Source: Magnetospirillum fulvum
GTDB lineage: Bacteria > Pseudomonadota > Alphaproteobacteria > Rhodospirillales > Magnetospirillaceae
NCBI RefSeq assembly: GCF_900108475.1
Contig: NZ_FNWO01000001.1
Location: 337,128 to 401,127, forward strand
Length of the DNA: 64,000 nt
Reading direction: 5' to 3'
Part shown: positions 24,828 to 35,500 of the stretch, in pieces
Layout: each line of letters starts with the position of its first letter
Numbering within the stretch: the stretch's first letter is position 1
Notes under the pieces: model-generated
Databases searched by the model: none
Told to the model about the DNA's origin: nothing
The model's input: only the letters and a program-made list of their open reading frames with translations
Program-made: the position numbers and the translations under genes

Positions 24828-25295
24828 TCAGCCCCCCCGCCCCATCTCTCCGGGGCGGATCACCTGCCCCATCCGGTCGAGCACCGCATTCACCAAACCC
24901 GGTTCGGGTCCGGAATAAAACGCGTGGGCGACATCGACCCATTCCGAGATGCACACCCGCGCCGGGGTCTGCGGGCGGGCTTCCAGTTCCCAGGCTCCGG
25001 CGCGCAGGATCGCGCGCAGAACCGCCTCCAGCCGCTCGACCGTCCAATCGCCGGTCAGAGCCTCGCCGATCCGCTGGTCCAGCGGCGCGGTATCGGCGGA
25101 AACGCCACGGACGATCCGGCCCAGCAGCGACGCATCCGGTTCGGCGATCGGACCGCGCTTGCCCTCGGCGCGGCGGTCGCGATCATCGACGAGCGCCTGC
25201 TCGGCCGAGGTCGCGGTCATCTCCATCTGATACAGCACCTGCACCGCGACAAGGCGGGCGGCGCTGCGGCGGGCGACCGAGGGATTGACCGTCAT
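24828..25295 (-). CDS. nusB: Transcription antitermination factor NusB
   Basis: A 155-residue RNA-binding factor for rRNA antitermination. [25 protein letters not shown] is the usual start, and [31 protein letters not shown] is the conserved C-terminal helix bundle. The ATG at 25295 overlaps the ribH stop (ATGA). The reading frame extends upstream but is the shadow of ribH. Confidence 0.95.
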   Translation of the reverse strand: MTVNPSVARRSAARLVAVQVLYQMEMTATSAEQALVDDRDRRAEGKRGPIAEPDASLLGRIVRGVSADTAPLDQRIGEALTGDWTVERLEAVLRAILRAGAWELEARPQTPARVCISEWVDVAHAFYSGPEPGLVNAVLDRMGQVIRPGEMGRGG

Positions 25296-25744
25296 TCCGC
25301 CAACCCCAGCTCGCGCTTGATCGCCAACATACGCAGGCAGGCGCGGGCCGCCTGCCCGCCCAGATTCTTCCGCTTGGGATCGGCGCGGTTCAGCGACTGC
25401 GCTTCGTCGTGGCAGGTCAGCACGCCATTGCCGAACGCCAGCCGATGGGCGACCGACAGATCGGCCAGCCCGCGCATGCATTCGGTTCCGACATGATGGT
25501 AATGGTCGGTCTCGCCACGGATGGCGCAGCCCAGCGCGACGAAGCCGTCATAGCGGGCGGATTCGGTGCTGCGATCGGCGGCGGCCAGCACCAGGTTGAG
25601 CGCGCCGGGCAGTTCGAAGATGCCGGGAACGGTCAACAGATCGTGGCTGACCCCGGCGGCGTCCAGCACCTCCTGCGCCCCGGCCAACAGGCCATCGGCG
25701 ATATGATCGTAGAAACGGGCCTCGATAATCAGAATGCGGGCCAT
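25292..25744 (-). CDS. ribH: 6,7-dimethyl-8-ribityllumazine synthase
   Basis: The 150-residue penultimate enzyme of riboflavin synthesis. The motifs are [29 protein letters not shown] with the catalytic His, and [19 protein letters not shown]. It lies 37 bp downstream of the ribBA-type gene and overlaps nusB. Confidence 0.96.
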   Translation of the reverse strand: MARILIIEARFYDHIADGLLAGAQEVLDAAGVSHDLLTVPGIFELPGALNLVLAAADRSTESARYDGFVALGCAIRGETDHYHHVGTECMRGLADLSVAHRLAFGNGVLTCHDEAQSLNRADPKRKNLGGQAARACLRMLAIKRELGLAE

Positions 25745-25781
25745 GCGGTCCTCCTTGTCTTGAGCCTCGGTCGGCAGGGTC

Positions 25782-26897
25782 TCAACCGATCGAGATCGGC
25801 CGCTGTTCGACCACCTTCAGGCCGTATCCGTCCAACCCGACGATGCAGCGCCGCGTGTTGGACAGCAGAATCATTTCGTGGACGCCAAGATCGAGCAGGA
25901 TCTGAGCGCCCACGCCGTAATCGCGCAATTCCGGCGCGGGCTGGCGGCCTTCGAGCTGGGCGCGGATCCGCTCGGACAGGCTGTTCGGGCGCGGCTCGCG
26001 CACCAGGACCACCGCCCCGCTGCCATGCGCCGCAATCATTTCCATCGCGGAATGAAGCTCGCCCGCCTTGCCCGACCCCTGGTCGCCCAGCACGTCGTCC
26101 AACACGTTAACGGCATGGACCCGCACCATCACCGGACGGTCGGGAACGATGTCGCCTTTGACCAGGGCGATATGCTCGGCGTAATCGACGGTGTTGACAT
26201 ACACCAGCATCCGCCAGTCGCCGCCCCAGGTCGAGTGGAACGGCGATTCGAGCGAGCGCTCGACGGTGCGTTCGTTACGGCGCCGATACGAGATCAGGTC
26301 GGCGATGGTGCCGATCCGCACCCCATGATACTGGGCGAACTGGACCAGATCGGGCAGCCGCGCCATCGTGCCGTCGTCGTTCATGATCTCGCAGATCACG
26401 CCGGACGGGTTCAGCCCGGCCAGACGCGAGATATCGACCGCCGCCTCGGTATGACCGGCGCGGACCAGCACGCCGCCTTCGCGCGCCACCAGCGGGAAGA
26501 TGTGGCCGGGCGAAACGATGTCGCCCGCCCCCAGCGCCGGGTCGATCGCCACCTCGATGGTGCGGGCGCGGTCGGCGGCGGAGATGCCGGTGGTGACCCC
26601 GTCGCGCGCTTCGATCGAAACGGTGAAGGCGGTCTGGAGCCGCGAGCGATTGTCCGAATTCATCAGCTTGAGGCCGAGATGGTCGATCCGCTCACGAGTC
26701 ATGGCCAGACAGACCAATCCCCGGCAATGCTTCACCATGAAATTGATCGATTCGGCGGTGGCGAATTGCGCCGGAACGATCAGATCGCCTTCATTTTCAC
26801 GATCTTCGTCATCGATCAGGATGAACATCCGGCCTTGCCGAGCATCCTCGACAATGTCCTCGATGTTCGACAGATAATCACGATATGCCGAAACCAC
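25782..26897 (-). CDS. ribBA: 3,4-dihydroxy-2-butanone-4-phosphate synthase with degenerate GTP cyclohydrolase II domain (RibBA-like, RibBX type)
   Basis: A 371-residue two-domain protein. The N-terminal RibB half is intact: LIDDEDRENEGDLIVPA, HCRGLVCLAMT, and GHTEAAVDISRLAG. The C-terminal half aligns with GTP cyclohydrolase II only in outline: where the zinc cysteines and the GSxRCDCG motif should be, it reads RVHAVNVLDDVLGDQGSGKA, and the EGRGIG motif is replaced by VREPRPNSLSE. The second activity is probably lost, so a separate RibA is expected elsewhere. GTG start at 26897 with AAGGGA 8 nt upstream, 4 nt after ribE. Confidence 0.92.
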   Translation of the reverse strand: MVSAYRDYLSNIEDIVEDARQGRMFILIDDEDRENEGDLIVPAQFATAESINFMVKHCRGLVCLAMTRERIDHLGLKLMNSDNRSRLQTAFTVSIEARDGVTTGISAADRARTIEVAIDPALGAGDIVSPGHIFPLVAREGGVLVRAGHTEAAVDISRLAGLNPSGVICEIMNDDGTMARLPDLVQFAQYHGVRIGTIADLISYRRRNERTVERSLESPFHSTWGGDWRMLVYVNTVDYAEHIALVKGDIVPDRPVMVRVHAVNVLDDVLGDQGSGKAGELHSAMEMIAAHGSGAVVLVREPRPNSLSERIRAQLEGRQPAPELRDYGVGAQILLDLGVHEMILLSNTRRCIVGLDGYGLKVVEQRPISIG

Positions 26898-26901
26898 GGA
26901 G

Positions 26902-27495
26902 CTAATCCCTTTGCAGCAGGCGCGCAACATAGCGCGCAAGCATGTCGATTTCCAGATTGACCGAATCCCCCGGCCGGTACAGACCGAAGGTTGTCACCGA
27001 TTGGGTATGGGGGATGATATTGACCCCGAAGCGGTCGCCTTCAACCTCGTTGACGGTCAGCGAGACACCGTCCAGCGCCACCGAGCCCTTCGACGCGATG
27101 AAGCACGACAAGGCGGACGGCGTCTCGAACACGAAGCGCATCGACTGGCCGTCGGGACGGATGTCGGCGACGCGGGCGACGCCATCGACATGGCCCGACA
27201 CGATGTGGCCGCCCATTTCGTCGCCCATCTTGAGCGAGCGTTCAAGATTGACCCGGCTGCCGGTGACCCACCCGCCCAGGGTGGTCTTCGACAGGGTCTC
27301 GCCCGAGACCTCGACGGCATGCCAGTCCGGGCCGGTTTCGACCACGGTCAGGCAGACGCCGTTATGGGCGATCGACGCGCCGATGGCGATGCCTGCGGAA
27401 TCGAAACCGCTGGTAATTTCAAAGCGGGTCTCGCGGCCCTCGCCGCGAACCACCCGCCTCACCTCGCCAAGCGCGGTGACGATGCCGGTGAACAT
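26902..27495 (-). CDS. ribE: Riboflavin synthase, alpha subunit
   Basis: A 197-residue enzyme with two lumazine-binding repeats: MFTGIVTALGEV and NGVCLTVVETG in the first, MGGHIVSGHVDGVA and LDGVSLTVNEVEGD in the second. It catalyses the final dismutation to riboflavin. It is in the ribD-ribE-ribBA-ribH order on the minus strand. Confidence 0.96.
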   Translation of the reverse strand: MFTGIVTALGEVRRVVRGEGRETRFEITSGFDSAGIAIGASIAHNGVCLTVVETGPDWHAVEVSGETLSKTTLGGWVTGSRVNLERSLKMGDEMGGHIVSGHVDGVARVADIRPDGQSMRFVFETPSALSCFIASKGSVALDGVSLTVNEVEGDRFGVNIIPHTQSVTTFGLYRPGDSVNLEIDMLARYVARLLQRD

Positions 27496-27511
27496 GGGTC
27501 CGTCCTTCGTG

Positions 27512-28639
27512 TTAGATGCGGGAATAGGTTTCCATCAGGTCGTCGCCGATCGCCCTGACGTCAACTCGGCCAAAGCGCGGCGTCTGCGACAGACGATCGA
27601 CGCCAAAGCCGACCAGCGCGGCCAGACCGTCGCCGCCGACGATCCGAGCGGCGCGGAACCAGATCAGCCGATCGACCAGATCGGCCCGCACCAGCGCGGC
27701 GGCAAGATGCGCGCCACCCTCGACCAGAATCCGGGTCAGCCCGGCCGAGCCCAGCGCCGCCAGCGCCGCAGCGGGATCGACCGCGCCATCGGGACCGGGC
27801 GGGCATTCGAACAGTTCGATCCCGGCGGCGGCGAAGGCGCGGGCACGGTTGCGCTCGCCCCCGGCCAGGGTCACCACCCAGGTCGGCACATCGTCGGCAG
27901 TGGCGGCAAGACGGTGGGTCAGCGGCATCCGCAAGCGGCCGTCGAACACGATCCGCACCGGCGAGCGGGAGCTTAAGCCGGGCAGACGGCAGGTCAATTC
28001 GGGATCGTCGGCCAGCGCGGTGCCGCTGCCGATCATCACCGCGTCGTTCTCGGCCCGCAGCAGATGGGCGTGGGCGCGGGCGGCGGGACCGGTGATCCAG
28101 CGGCTTTCGCCGGTATGGGTGGCGATGCGGCCGTCCAGCGTGCTGGCCAGCTTCAGCGTCACCAGCGGACGTCCCCGCTCGATCCGGGAGAGGAACCCGG
28201 CGTTGAGGTCGCGGGCTTCGGCCTCCAGCACACCTTCGACGACGGTCACCCCGGCGCGGCGGAGGATGTCGATGCCACGGCCCGACACACGGGGATCGGG
28301 ATCGCGTAAGGCCGACACCACCCGGACAATTCCCGCCGCGATCAGCGCCTCGGCACAGGGCGGCGTCTTGCCATGATGGGCACAGGGCTCCAGGGTGACA
28401 TAGGCGGTACCGCCACGGGCCGCGTCGCCCGCCATCGCCAACGCCTCGGTCTCGGCGTGGGGGCGTCCCCCGGCAGCGGTGCAGCCCCGGCCGACGACGC
28501 GGTCGCCAGCGACAATGATGCAGCCGACGGCGGGATTGGGCCACACTTCGCCCAGACCGCGCCGGGCCAGGGCCAGCGCGGCGCGCATGTGGGCGCGGTC
28601 GGTCTCGGCCCGATCGGGCTCAGTCGGCGGGTGGGCCAA
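27512..28639 (-). CDS. ribD: Riboflavin biosynthesis bifunctional deaminase/reductase RibD
   Basis: A 375-residue fusion. The N-terminal deaminase has the zinc motifs [13 protein letters not shown] and [11 protein letters not shown]. The C-terminal reductase domain begins near [20 protein letters not shown]. The start at 28639 lies 20 bp inside the nrdR 3' end; an internal Met at residue 18 is possible but would trim the start of the deaminase fold. Confidence 0.95.
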   Translation of the reverse strand: MAHPPTEPDRAETDRAHMRAALALARRGLGEVWPNPAVGCIIVAGDRVVGRGCTAAGGRPHAETEALAMAGDAARGGTAYVTLEPCAHHGKTPPCAEALIAAGIVRVVSALRDPDPRVSGRGIDILRRAGVTVVEGVLEAEARDLNAGFLSRIERGRPLVTLKLASTLDGRIATHTGESRWITGPAARAHAHLLRAENDAVMIGSGTALADDPELTCRLPGLSSRSPVRIVFDGRLRMPLTHRLAATADDVPTWVVTLAGGERNRARAFAAAGIELFECPPGPDGAVDPAAALAALGSAGLTRILVEGGAHLAAALVRADLVDRLIWFRAARIVGGDGLAALVGFGVDRLSQTPRFGRVDVRAIGDDLMETYSRI

Positions 28640-29081
28640 TCATCTTCCCCAGGAATTCCTCGAAGTCCTTGGCTTCGCGGAAATTGCGATACACCGAGGC
28701 GTAGCGGACATAGGCGACCTTGTCGAGGTCCATCAACACCTCCATCACCAGTTCGCCGATGAATTTGGAGGGGACTTCGTTCTCGCCGATGCTTTCCAAC
28801 CGGCGATGAATGCCGTTGACGATCCGCTCGATCTGATCCTCATCGACCGGACGCTTGCGCAGAGCGATCCCGATCGAGCGGAGCAGCTTGTCACGGTCGA
28901 AGGGAACCCGGTCGCCATCCTTCTTGATCACCACCAGATCGCGGATCTGCACCCGTTCAAAGGTGGTGAAACGCGACCCGCAGGCCGGACAGGAGCGACG
29001 GCGGCGGATTGCTGAATTATCCTCGGTTGGGCGGGAATCCTTTACCTGAGTGTCGTCGTGTCCACAAAACGGGCAACGCAT
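28620..29081 (-). CDS. nrdR: Transcriptional repressor NrdR
   Basis: A 153-residue repressor of ribonucleotide reductase genes. It has an N-terminal zinc ribbon with CPFC and CPAC pairs, then an ATP-cone domain ([21 protein letters not shown]). The next gene upstream is glyA and the downstream one ribD, a very common alphaproteobacterial order. Confidence 0.97.
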   Translation of the reverse strand: MRCPFCGHDDTQVKDSRPTEDNSAIRRRRSCPACGSRFTTFERVQIRDLVVIKKDGDRVPFDRDKLLRSIGIALRKRPVDEDQIERIVNGIHRRLESIGENEVPSKFIGELVMEVLMDLDKVAYVRYASVYRNFREAKDFEEFLGKMIGPPAD

Positions 29082-29141
29082 GGGATTCTCCGCGCAAGGC
29101 TGGGCGGGAGCCGGATGGCCCCCGCCCGATGTCAGGACAGA

Positions 29142-30425
29142 TCAGCTATAGATCGGGAAACGACGGCACAGCGCCGTCACTTCGGCACGCGCCCGCCCCT
29201 CGGCGTCCGCATTGTTGTCGGGGTTCAGCGCCAGACCGTCGAGCACGTCGCCGATCAGTTCACCGACCTGACGGAACTCTTCGATGCCAAAGCCGCGGGT
29301 GGTCGCCGCCGGGGTGCCGAGCCGCACGCCCGAGGTGATCATCGGCTTTTCCGGGTCGAAGGGAATGCCGTTCTTGTTGCAGGTCATCCCTGCCCGCTCC
29401 AGGCTGGCTTCGGCCGCCTTGCCGGTCAGCTTCTTCGGACGCAGATCGACCAGCATCAGGTGCGAATCGGTACCGCCCGAGACGATGTCGAGGCCGCGAC
29501 GGACCAGGGTGTCGGCCAGAACGCGGGCGTTATCGACAACCTGACGGGCATACAGCTTGAACTCGGGGGTCAGCGCCTCGCCGAACGCGACCGCCTTGGC
29601 CGCGATCACATGCATCAGCGGGCCACCCTGGATGCCGGGGAAGATCGCCGAATTGATCTTCTTGCCCAGTTCGGCATCGTTGGACAGGATCATGCCGCCG
29701 CGCGGGCCGCGCAGGGTCTTGTGGGTCGTGGTCGTGACGACATGGGCGTGGGGCAGCGGGTTGGGATAGGCACCACCGGCGACCAGACCGGCGAAGTGGG
29801 CCATATCGACCATGAAATAGGCCCCGACCTCGTCGGCGATGGCGCGGAAGCGGGCGAAGTCGATCTCACGCGGATAGGCCGAGCCACCGGCGATAATCAG
29901 CTTCGGCCGATGGGTGCGAGCCAGCGCCTCGACCTCGGAATAATCGATCTGGGCGTCTTGCTGGCGCACGCCGTACTGCACCGCCTTGAACCACTTGCCC
30001 GACTGGTTGGGACCGGCCCCGTGGGTGAGGTGACCGCCCGCGGCCAGCGACATCCCCATGATGGTGTCGCCCGGCTGGACCAGGGCCATGAACACGCCCT
30101 GATTGGCCTGCGAGCCGGAATTGGGCTGGACGTTGGCATAGGTGCAGCCGAACAGGGCACAGGCGCGCTCGATCGCCAGACGCTCGACGACATCGACAAA
30201 CTCGCAGCCGCCGTAATACCGCTTACCGGGATAGCCTTCGGCGTACTTGTTGGTCAGGACGGTCCCCTGAGCCTCGAGAACGGCGCGGGAAACGATGTTT
30301 TCCGAGGCGATCAGTTCGATCTGCCCCTGCTGGCGCTCAAGCTCATGAGCGACGGCGGCGGCGATAGCGGGATCGCTGCTGGCCAGGGAAGCGGAAAAGA
30401 AAGCGGAGGGGGAAAGGCTGGACAT
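29142..30425 (-). CDS. glyA: Serine hydroxymethyltransferase
   Basis: A 427-residue PLP enzyme that interconverts serine and glycine with tetrahydrofolate. The PLP lysine motif is [16 protein letters not shown]. Other family signatures are [27 protein letters not shown] and [14 protein letters not shown]. It is encoded between rpiB and nrdR. No glycine riboswitch is evident in the 57 bp upstream. Confidence 0.97.
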   Translation of the reverse strand: MSSLSPSAFFSASLASSDPAIAAAVAHELERQQGQIELIASENIVSRAVLEAQGTVLTNKYAEGYPGKRYYGGCEFVDVVERLAIERACALFGCTYANVQPNSGSQANQGVFMALVQPGDTIMGMSLAAGGHLTHGAGPNQSGKWFKAVQYGVRQQDAQIDYSEVEALARTHRPKLIIAGGSAYPREIDFARFRAIADEVGAYFMVDMAHFAGLVAGGAYPNPLPHAHVVTTTTHKTLRGPRGGMILSNDAELGKKINSAIFPGIQGGPLMHVIAAKAVAFGEALTPEFKLYARQVVDNARVLADTLVRRGLDIVSGGTDSHLMLVDLRPKKLTGKAAEASLERAGMTCNKNGIPFDPEKPMITSGVRLGTPAATTRGFGIEEFRQVGELIGDVLDGLALNPDNNADAEGRARAEVTALCRRFPIYS

Positions 30426-30482
30426 CGGTTCTCTTTCGAGCAGAAGAAGGTTTGGACGCGGGAACGAACGGAATCGCGGAGA

Positions 30483-30932
30483 CTATTTCTCGCCGTATTC
30501 GGACAGCATCGCCACCCGGCGAGCATGACGGCCACCTTCGAACGGAGTCTCCAGGAAAATCTTCAGACAGTCGCGGGCGATTTCGGGGCCGATCGCCCGT
30601 CCGCCCAGCACCAGGACGTTGGCGTCATTGTGCTGGCGGCACATCCTTGCCCCATAGCCATCATGGACCAGGGCGGCGCGGATATGGGCATGGCGGTTGG
30701 CGGCGATCGAAATACCGATGCCCGAACCGCAGATCAAGAGGCCGAAATCGGCCTCGCCCGCCTTCAGGGCGCGGGCCAGTTTCAGCGCGAATTCGGGATA
30801 ATCGACCGAGGCGGGACCGTCGGTGCCGAGGTCGAGACCGCGCCAGCCGAGACCGGCCAGATCAGCCGACAGCAGCGTCTTCAACTCGACGCCGCCATGG
30901 TCCGAAGCGAGAGCGAGGGTGCGCTGGGTCAT
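30483..30932 (-). CDS. rpiB: Ribose-5-phosphate isomerase B
   Basis: A 149-residue isomerase of the pentose phosphate pathway. MTQRTLALASDHGGVELK is the usual N terminus. The active-site Cys lies in LLICGSGIGISIAANR and a His in VHDGYGARMCRQHNDANVL. The ATG at 30932 is chosen over upstream starts, which would add an unrelated Ala/Pro-rich extension. Confidence 0.95.
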   Translation of the reverse strand: MTQRTLALASDHGGVELKTLLSADLAGLGWRGLDLGTDGPASVDYPEFALKLARALKAGEADFGLLICGSGIGISIAANRHAHIRAALVHDGYGARMCRQHNDANVLVLGGRAIGPEIARDCLKIFLETPFEGGRHARRVAMLSEYGEK

Positions 30933-31120
30933 GGAACCGATCCTGACAATCCTATGGATTGGGCTAGATACCATATGTCGCAACGATTTGCCAATGCGCC
31001 ACCAGCCGCTGGGGAATGCGCGGGGGTGGGGGCTGGCGGCCCCGGAATTGTCCGCGTCGGACTCCGCCACACTTCCGCCGCAATAGAAACATCAAAACGG
31101 ACAGAGACTCTGACCAATTC

Positions 31121-31147
31121 TCAGTTAGGCGGAGTCGCCATTACTGA
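31121..31147. promoter_or_regulatory. Dyad element upstream of mucR
   Basis: TCAGT, GGCG, GAGT, CGCC and ACTGA form a 27-bp broken palindrome about 120 bp upstream of mucR. Its GGCGGAGTC (31128-31136) also has an inverted copy at 31060-31068 (GACTCCGCC), between rpiB and mucR. It may be an operator or a structured RNA. Confidence 0.35.
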
Positions 31148-31196
31148 ATGAGAGGCACATCATAAGAATTCGTTACTCGTACCCAACAGTTTCGAA

Positions 31197-31226
31197 TTGA
31201 CATAAGTGGAACATCATGCATTCAAT
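31197..31226 (+). promoter_or_regulatory. Candidate mucR promoter
   Basis: A perfect TTGACA (31197-31202) is followed after 17 nt by the weak -10 ATTCAA preceded by TG. It would start transcription about 30 nt upstream of the mucR ATG. Confidence 0.35.
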
Positions 31227-31264
31227 GGCATCAACGTACCAACGATATCTGGTTGGATAAAAAG

Positions 31265-31726
31265 ATGAGCGACACAAGCCAGGAAAAGACCAATCGCGAT
31301 GATCTGCTGCGCATGGCCGTCGACGTGGTCGCGGCCTATGTCGGCAAGAACCCGGTCCCGGCTGGACAATTGCCGGACCTCATCAATACCGTGTATGGCT
31401 CGCTATCCTCTCTCGACGGCGGCCAGCCCGAAGCAAAGCCGGAAACGCCAAAGCCCGCGATCGCGATCAAGCGCTCGGTAACGCCCGATTACATCATCTG
31501 CCTTGAGGACGGGAAGAAGCTGAAGATGCTGAAGCGGCATCTTCGCACCACCTACAACATCACCCCGGACGAATACCGGGCTAAATGGGGCCTTCCCCCC
31601 GATTACCCGATGGTCGCCCCCAATTACGCCGCCCAGCGGTCCGACTTCGCCAAGAAGATCGGGCTGGGCCGCAAGGCCGCCGAACCGGTTGACGACACCC
31701 CGCCAGCCCGCCGCGGACGTCGCTGA
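31265..31726 (+). CDS. mucR: MucR/Ros-family transcriptional regulator
   Basis: A 153-residue regulator of the Ros/MucR family, nucleoid-type proteins of alphaproteobacteria that bind AT-rich sites and control envelope and polysaccharide genes. The core reads TPDYIICLEDGKKLKMLKRH, then LRTTYNITPDEYRAKWGLP. One zinc Cys and one His are kept, but the first Cys and last His are replaced, as in the zinc-independent members of this family. The ATG at 31265 is preferred to an upstream TTG. The nearby AT-rich ndvB control region is a plausible target. Confidence 0.93.
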   Translation: MSDTSQEKTNRDDLLRMAVDVVAAYVGKNPVPAGQLPDLINTVYGSLSSLDGGQPEAKPETPKPAIAIKRSVTPDYIICLEDGKKLKMLKRHLRTTYNITPDEYRAKWGLPPDYPMVAPNYAAQRSDFAKKIGLGRKAAEPVDDTPPARRGRR

Positions 31727-31750
31727 CCCATTTCGCTTTCGAGCCGTCGA

Positions 31751-31782
31751 AAACCCCGGAGCCCGGCTTGGCTCCGGGGTTT
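31751..31782. terminator. Bidirectional terminator between mucR and the DUF6898-like gene
   Basis: AAACCCCGGAGCC (31751-31763) and GGCTCCGGGGTTT (31770-31782) form a perfect 13-bp stem with a 6-nt loop and a T run. It serves the two convergent genes. Confidence 0.92.
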
Positions 31783-31783
31783 T

Positions 31784-31978
31784 TCATGCCTTTTCCGCCG
31801 CCTTCTTGGCCAGAACGTATTCCAGCCGCCGCAACGCCTGGGTCCGCAGCATCGTCTCGCCCGCATTGACCGGGCCGGAAATCGAAATCTCGGTCATCGA
31901 GGGAACGTGAAACGCCGTGACCTTGACCAGAGTGCCGACCCGGCGAAACTCGAACAGAACCTCTCCGGAAACACTCAT
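31784..31978 (-). CDS. Small conserved alphaproteobacterial protein (DUF6898-like)
   Basis: A 64-residue protein: MSVSGEVLFEFRRVGTLVKV, then PSMTEISISGPVNAGETMLRT and a C-terminal helix LRRLEYVLAKKAAE. The pattern matches a small family common in Rhodospirillales and relatives (the DUF6898 type), of unknown function. It is convergent with mucR and shares its terminator. AGGAG lies 5 nt before the ATG. Confidence 0.75.
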   Translation of the reverse strand: MSVSGEVLFEFRRVGTLVKVTAFHVPSMTEISISGPVNAGETMLRTQALRRLEYVLAKKAAEKA

Positions 31979-32508
31979 CGCGGCACTCCTTCTGCCCGTC
32001 CCGGCACTGCCGGAGCGATGACACCGAGATACTCCAATCTCTCGACGAAAACGATCCCTGATCTTGCCGCCGCGTAAGGGGTGTCACGAGTCGGTTATGG
32101 ACGTGAGATCCCCGGAGATGGTGCCGCAACACCCCCTGCGCCTCATCCACCTCCTTGAGCTTATCCAGATTAAATTTTATGGGAACGCTTTAATTTAATC
32201 ACCAAGGCGCGACCAATGTGGTCTACAGTTAAGCCTAGATGGATAATGTTTTTGAAATTGCCCGCAAAACATAGCCATTAAATTCGGCAGATTTACTTTT
32301 TTAATGGCACAGATTTCTGCGTATTTATACTCACTCTGGTCTAACTTCACTCGACGAAGCTTGCCCTTCTGAAGCGAGCGGCATGGTTTTGCACAACCGC
32401 CACCATGCCAGATATCCCGCCGATGAAATGATGGGTCATTTCAGGACGAGACGATGATGTCTCCTACGCCGGGCGGGATCACGAAATGCCCAATGGTTAA
32501 GGATGACA
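31979..32508. other. 530-bp gene-free, AT-rich control region upstream of ndvB
   Basis: No gene is supported here. The part from about 32160 to 32350 is strongly AT-rich in otherwise GC-rich DNA. It contains a perfect 9-bp inverted repeat (GATTAAATT at 32168-32176, AATTTAATC at 32192-32200) and a -10-like TATACT at 32326-32331, with a long leader before ndvB. Such AT-rich DNA is the type of site bound by MucR. Confidence 0.6.
32168..32200. promoter_or_regulatory. AT-rich palindrome in the ndvB control region
   Basis: GATTAAATT, 15 nt, then AATTTAATC: perfect 9-bp arms, 309 bp upstream of the ndvB start. The size and symmetry fit a dimeric regulator. Confidence 0.45.
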
Positions 32509-35500
32509 ATGTTGGTGCGAACACCCTTCTTTGCTCGATCGATCTCTCTGCTGTCCCGGGTGCTGGGGCGGGCGCCGCCGCCATCGCCTTGGGATGGCGG
32601 CATGCCGATCCGCGAGGAATTGTTCGGCGTCGAGCGCATGGAGCAACATGCCCGCAGTCTGGCGAACGCCCAGACCGTCACCGAGCGGCTGATTCCGGGG
32701 CATCCGCTGGCGGAGCGGCTGGCCGAAAACGGGGCGGTCCTGCTGGCCGCCTATCGCGGCATGGTGGCGGTGATCGAAGAAGGCGGGGCAATCACCCCGG
32801 CGGCGGAATGGCTGATCGACAATTATTTCGTCATCGAGCGCCAGATCCGCGAAATCCTATCCAACCTTCCCCCCGGATATTACCGGCAATTGCCCAAACT
32901 GGCCGGGGGACCGTTCGCCGGGTATCCCCGGGTGTTCGGGATGACCTGGGCCTACGTCGCCCATGGCGACAGCCGGTTCGATCCGGCCATGCTGATCCGC
33001 TATGTGCGGGCCTATCAAGACATTCAGCCGCTGACGATCGGCGAATTGTGGGCGGTCTCGACTACGCTCAGAATCGTTCTGATCGAGAATCTGCGGCGGG
33101 TCGCACAGCAGATTCTCGAAGATCGCAGCGCGCGTCAGCAGGCCAACGATCTGGCCGACCGCTTGTTGGACGCGACCGGGCACGACGTCAAGCCGGTCGA
33201 GACGATTCTACCCCAGAACGAGGGCACCCGGCTTGCCGAAGCCTTCGCGGTGCAACTTGTCCACCGGCTACGCGACCAGGACCCCCGCATCACCCCGGCG
33301 CTGACCTGGCTCGACCAGCGTCTGGCCGAACAGGGCATGACGGTCGAGTCCGTGGTGCATGACGGTCACCGCCGCCTGGGTGCCGCCAATGTCACGGTCC
33401 GCAACATCATCACCTCGCTGCGGCTGATCGCCGACGTCGATTGGAACGAGATCGTCGAGAGCGTCAGCCTGGTCGATGATGCCCTGGCCGCCGATGGCGA
33501 TTTCCGCCTGATGAATTTCTCGACCCGCAATCTCTATCGCAGTGCAATCGAGGATCTGGCGCGCCGGTCGGGATGGAAGGAACTCGACGTCACCCACGCC
33601 GCGATCCAGACCGCCCAATCTCAGAGCGAGCCCGCGCCCGACGATCAGATGGAACGGCGGGGCGACCCCGGCTACCATCTTCTCGCCGGGGGACGCTTTG
33701 CCTTCGAGGCGAAAATCGGTTATCGCCCGCCGTGGCGGCGATGGCCGGCCCGGCTGATCCGTATCTTTGGCATCGGTGGCTATGCCGCTGCCACCGGAAC
33801 GGTCGCGTTACTGCTGCTGGCCCTGCCGCTGCTGCTGCTCGACCTGTCGGGTTACTCACTCGAAAGCCTTACCCTGCTCGCCCTGGTCGGTCTGATCCCG
33901 GCCGTCGATGCGGCGGTGGCCCTGGTCAATCGCGCTGTCACGTTCGGATTCGGGGCGATTCTGCTGCCGGGATTGGAGTTGGAGCACGGCGTTCCGGCGT
34001 CGCTGCGAACGATCGTCGTCGTACCGACCCTGCTGACCTCGGCGAAGTCGATCGAAGAGCAGGTCGAACGGTTGGAAGTCCACCATCTCGCCAGTCCCGA
34101 CGGCGAGCTTTACTACGCCCTGCTGTCGGACTGGGCCGATGCCGCGACCGAGCATGCCGAAGGCGACGACGTCTTGTTAAACGTCGCGATCGCGGGAATC
34201 GAGCGCCTCAACCGGTGTCATCCGCCGACGGCCAGCGGCCCCCGCTTCCTGTTGTTCCACCGCCGCCGGGTCTGGAACGAAAGCAACGGACAATGGATGG
34301 GCTGGGAGCGCAAGCGCGGCAAGCTGCATGAACTCAATCGGGCGCTGCGCGGTGCCACCGACACCACCTTTATCGTCCCCGGCGCAGAATCCGCTCCACC
34401 GCCGCCCGATATCCGCTATGTCATCACCCTGGATTCCGACACCCGGTTACCACGCGACAGCGCGCGACGTCTGATCGGAAAAATGGCCCATCCGCTCAAC
34501 CGTCCGCGTTTCGACGCCGACACCGGGCGGGTGGTCGAAGGCTATGCCCTGCTGCAACCCCGGGTGACGCCGTCCCTGCCGGTCGGCCTTGAAGGCTCGC
34601 CCTTCCAGCGCATCTTTTCCAGCCTGAGCGGGATCAATCCCTATGTCGCGGCGGTGTCCGACGTCTATCAGGATCTGTTCGGCGAAGGGTCCTATGTCGG
34701 CAAGGGCATCTATGACCTCGATGCGTTCGAGGCGGCTCTGGCCGGGCGGGTGCCGGATTCGACGCTGCTCAGCCACGATTTGTTCGAAGGCGTGTTCGCC
34801 CGCGCCGGGCTGGCCTCCGATATCGAGGTGGTCGAGGAGTTTCCAGCCCGCTACGACGTCGATGCCCTGCGCCACCATCGCTGGGCTCGCGGCGACTGGC
34901 AGTTGCTGCCCTGGATTCTGGGAATCGCCCTGATGCCAGCCGGACGCGACCGCAAAGTCGATCTGCTTCCCGCGATCGGGCGCTGGAAGATGCTCGACAA
35001 TCTTCGCGGTACCCTGTCGGCACCAGCAACGATTCTGGCCCTGCTGGCCGGATGGACGCTGTCATTCGACGCCGCCCTGATCTGGACCGGATTCGTCTTG
35101 GCGACGATCGTCGTGCCGACCCTGATCCCAGTGGTCGCCGCGATCCCGCCCCGTCGCCCCGGCATTACGCTGGCCAGTCATCTGCGGACCCTCGGCCGCG
35201 AGTTTCGTCTTGCCCTGGCTTTGTCGGGCCTGATCGTCACCTTCCGCGCCCATCAGGCTTGGTTGATGAGCGACGCGATCATCCGAACCCTGTGGCGGCT
35301 GTTCGTCTCCCGCAAACATCTGCTCGAATGGGTGACGGCGGCGCAATCCTCGGTCGCCCCCCGGCCCGGCCGCCTGTGCACCCTGCGTCGGATGGCGGGC
35401 GGGCCGACGATCGCCGTCGCGACGATGGGCGGTGCCGTTCTGCTCGGCCATGGCTCGTGGATGATCGCAGGCCCGATCGCGGCGCTGTGGCTGGTCTCGC

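Noticed and set aside
28640-29141. FMN riboswitch for the rib genes
   Set aside because: ribD overlaps nrdR and no conserved FMN-aptamer segments are seen upstream of any rib gene.
30426-30482. Glycine riboswitch upstream of glyA
   Set aside because: Only 57 bp lie upstream and none of the conserved aptamer elements is present.
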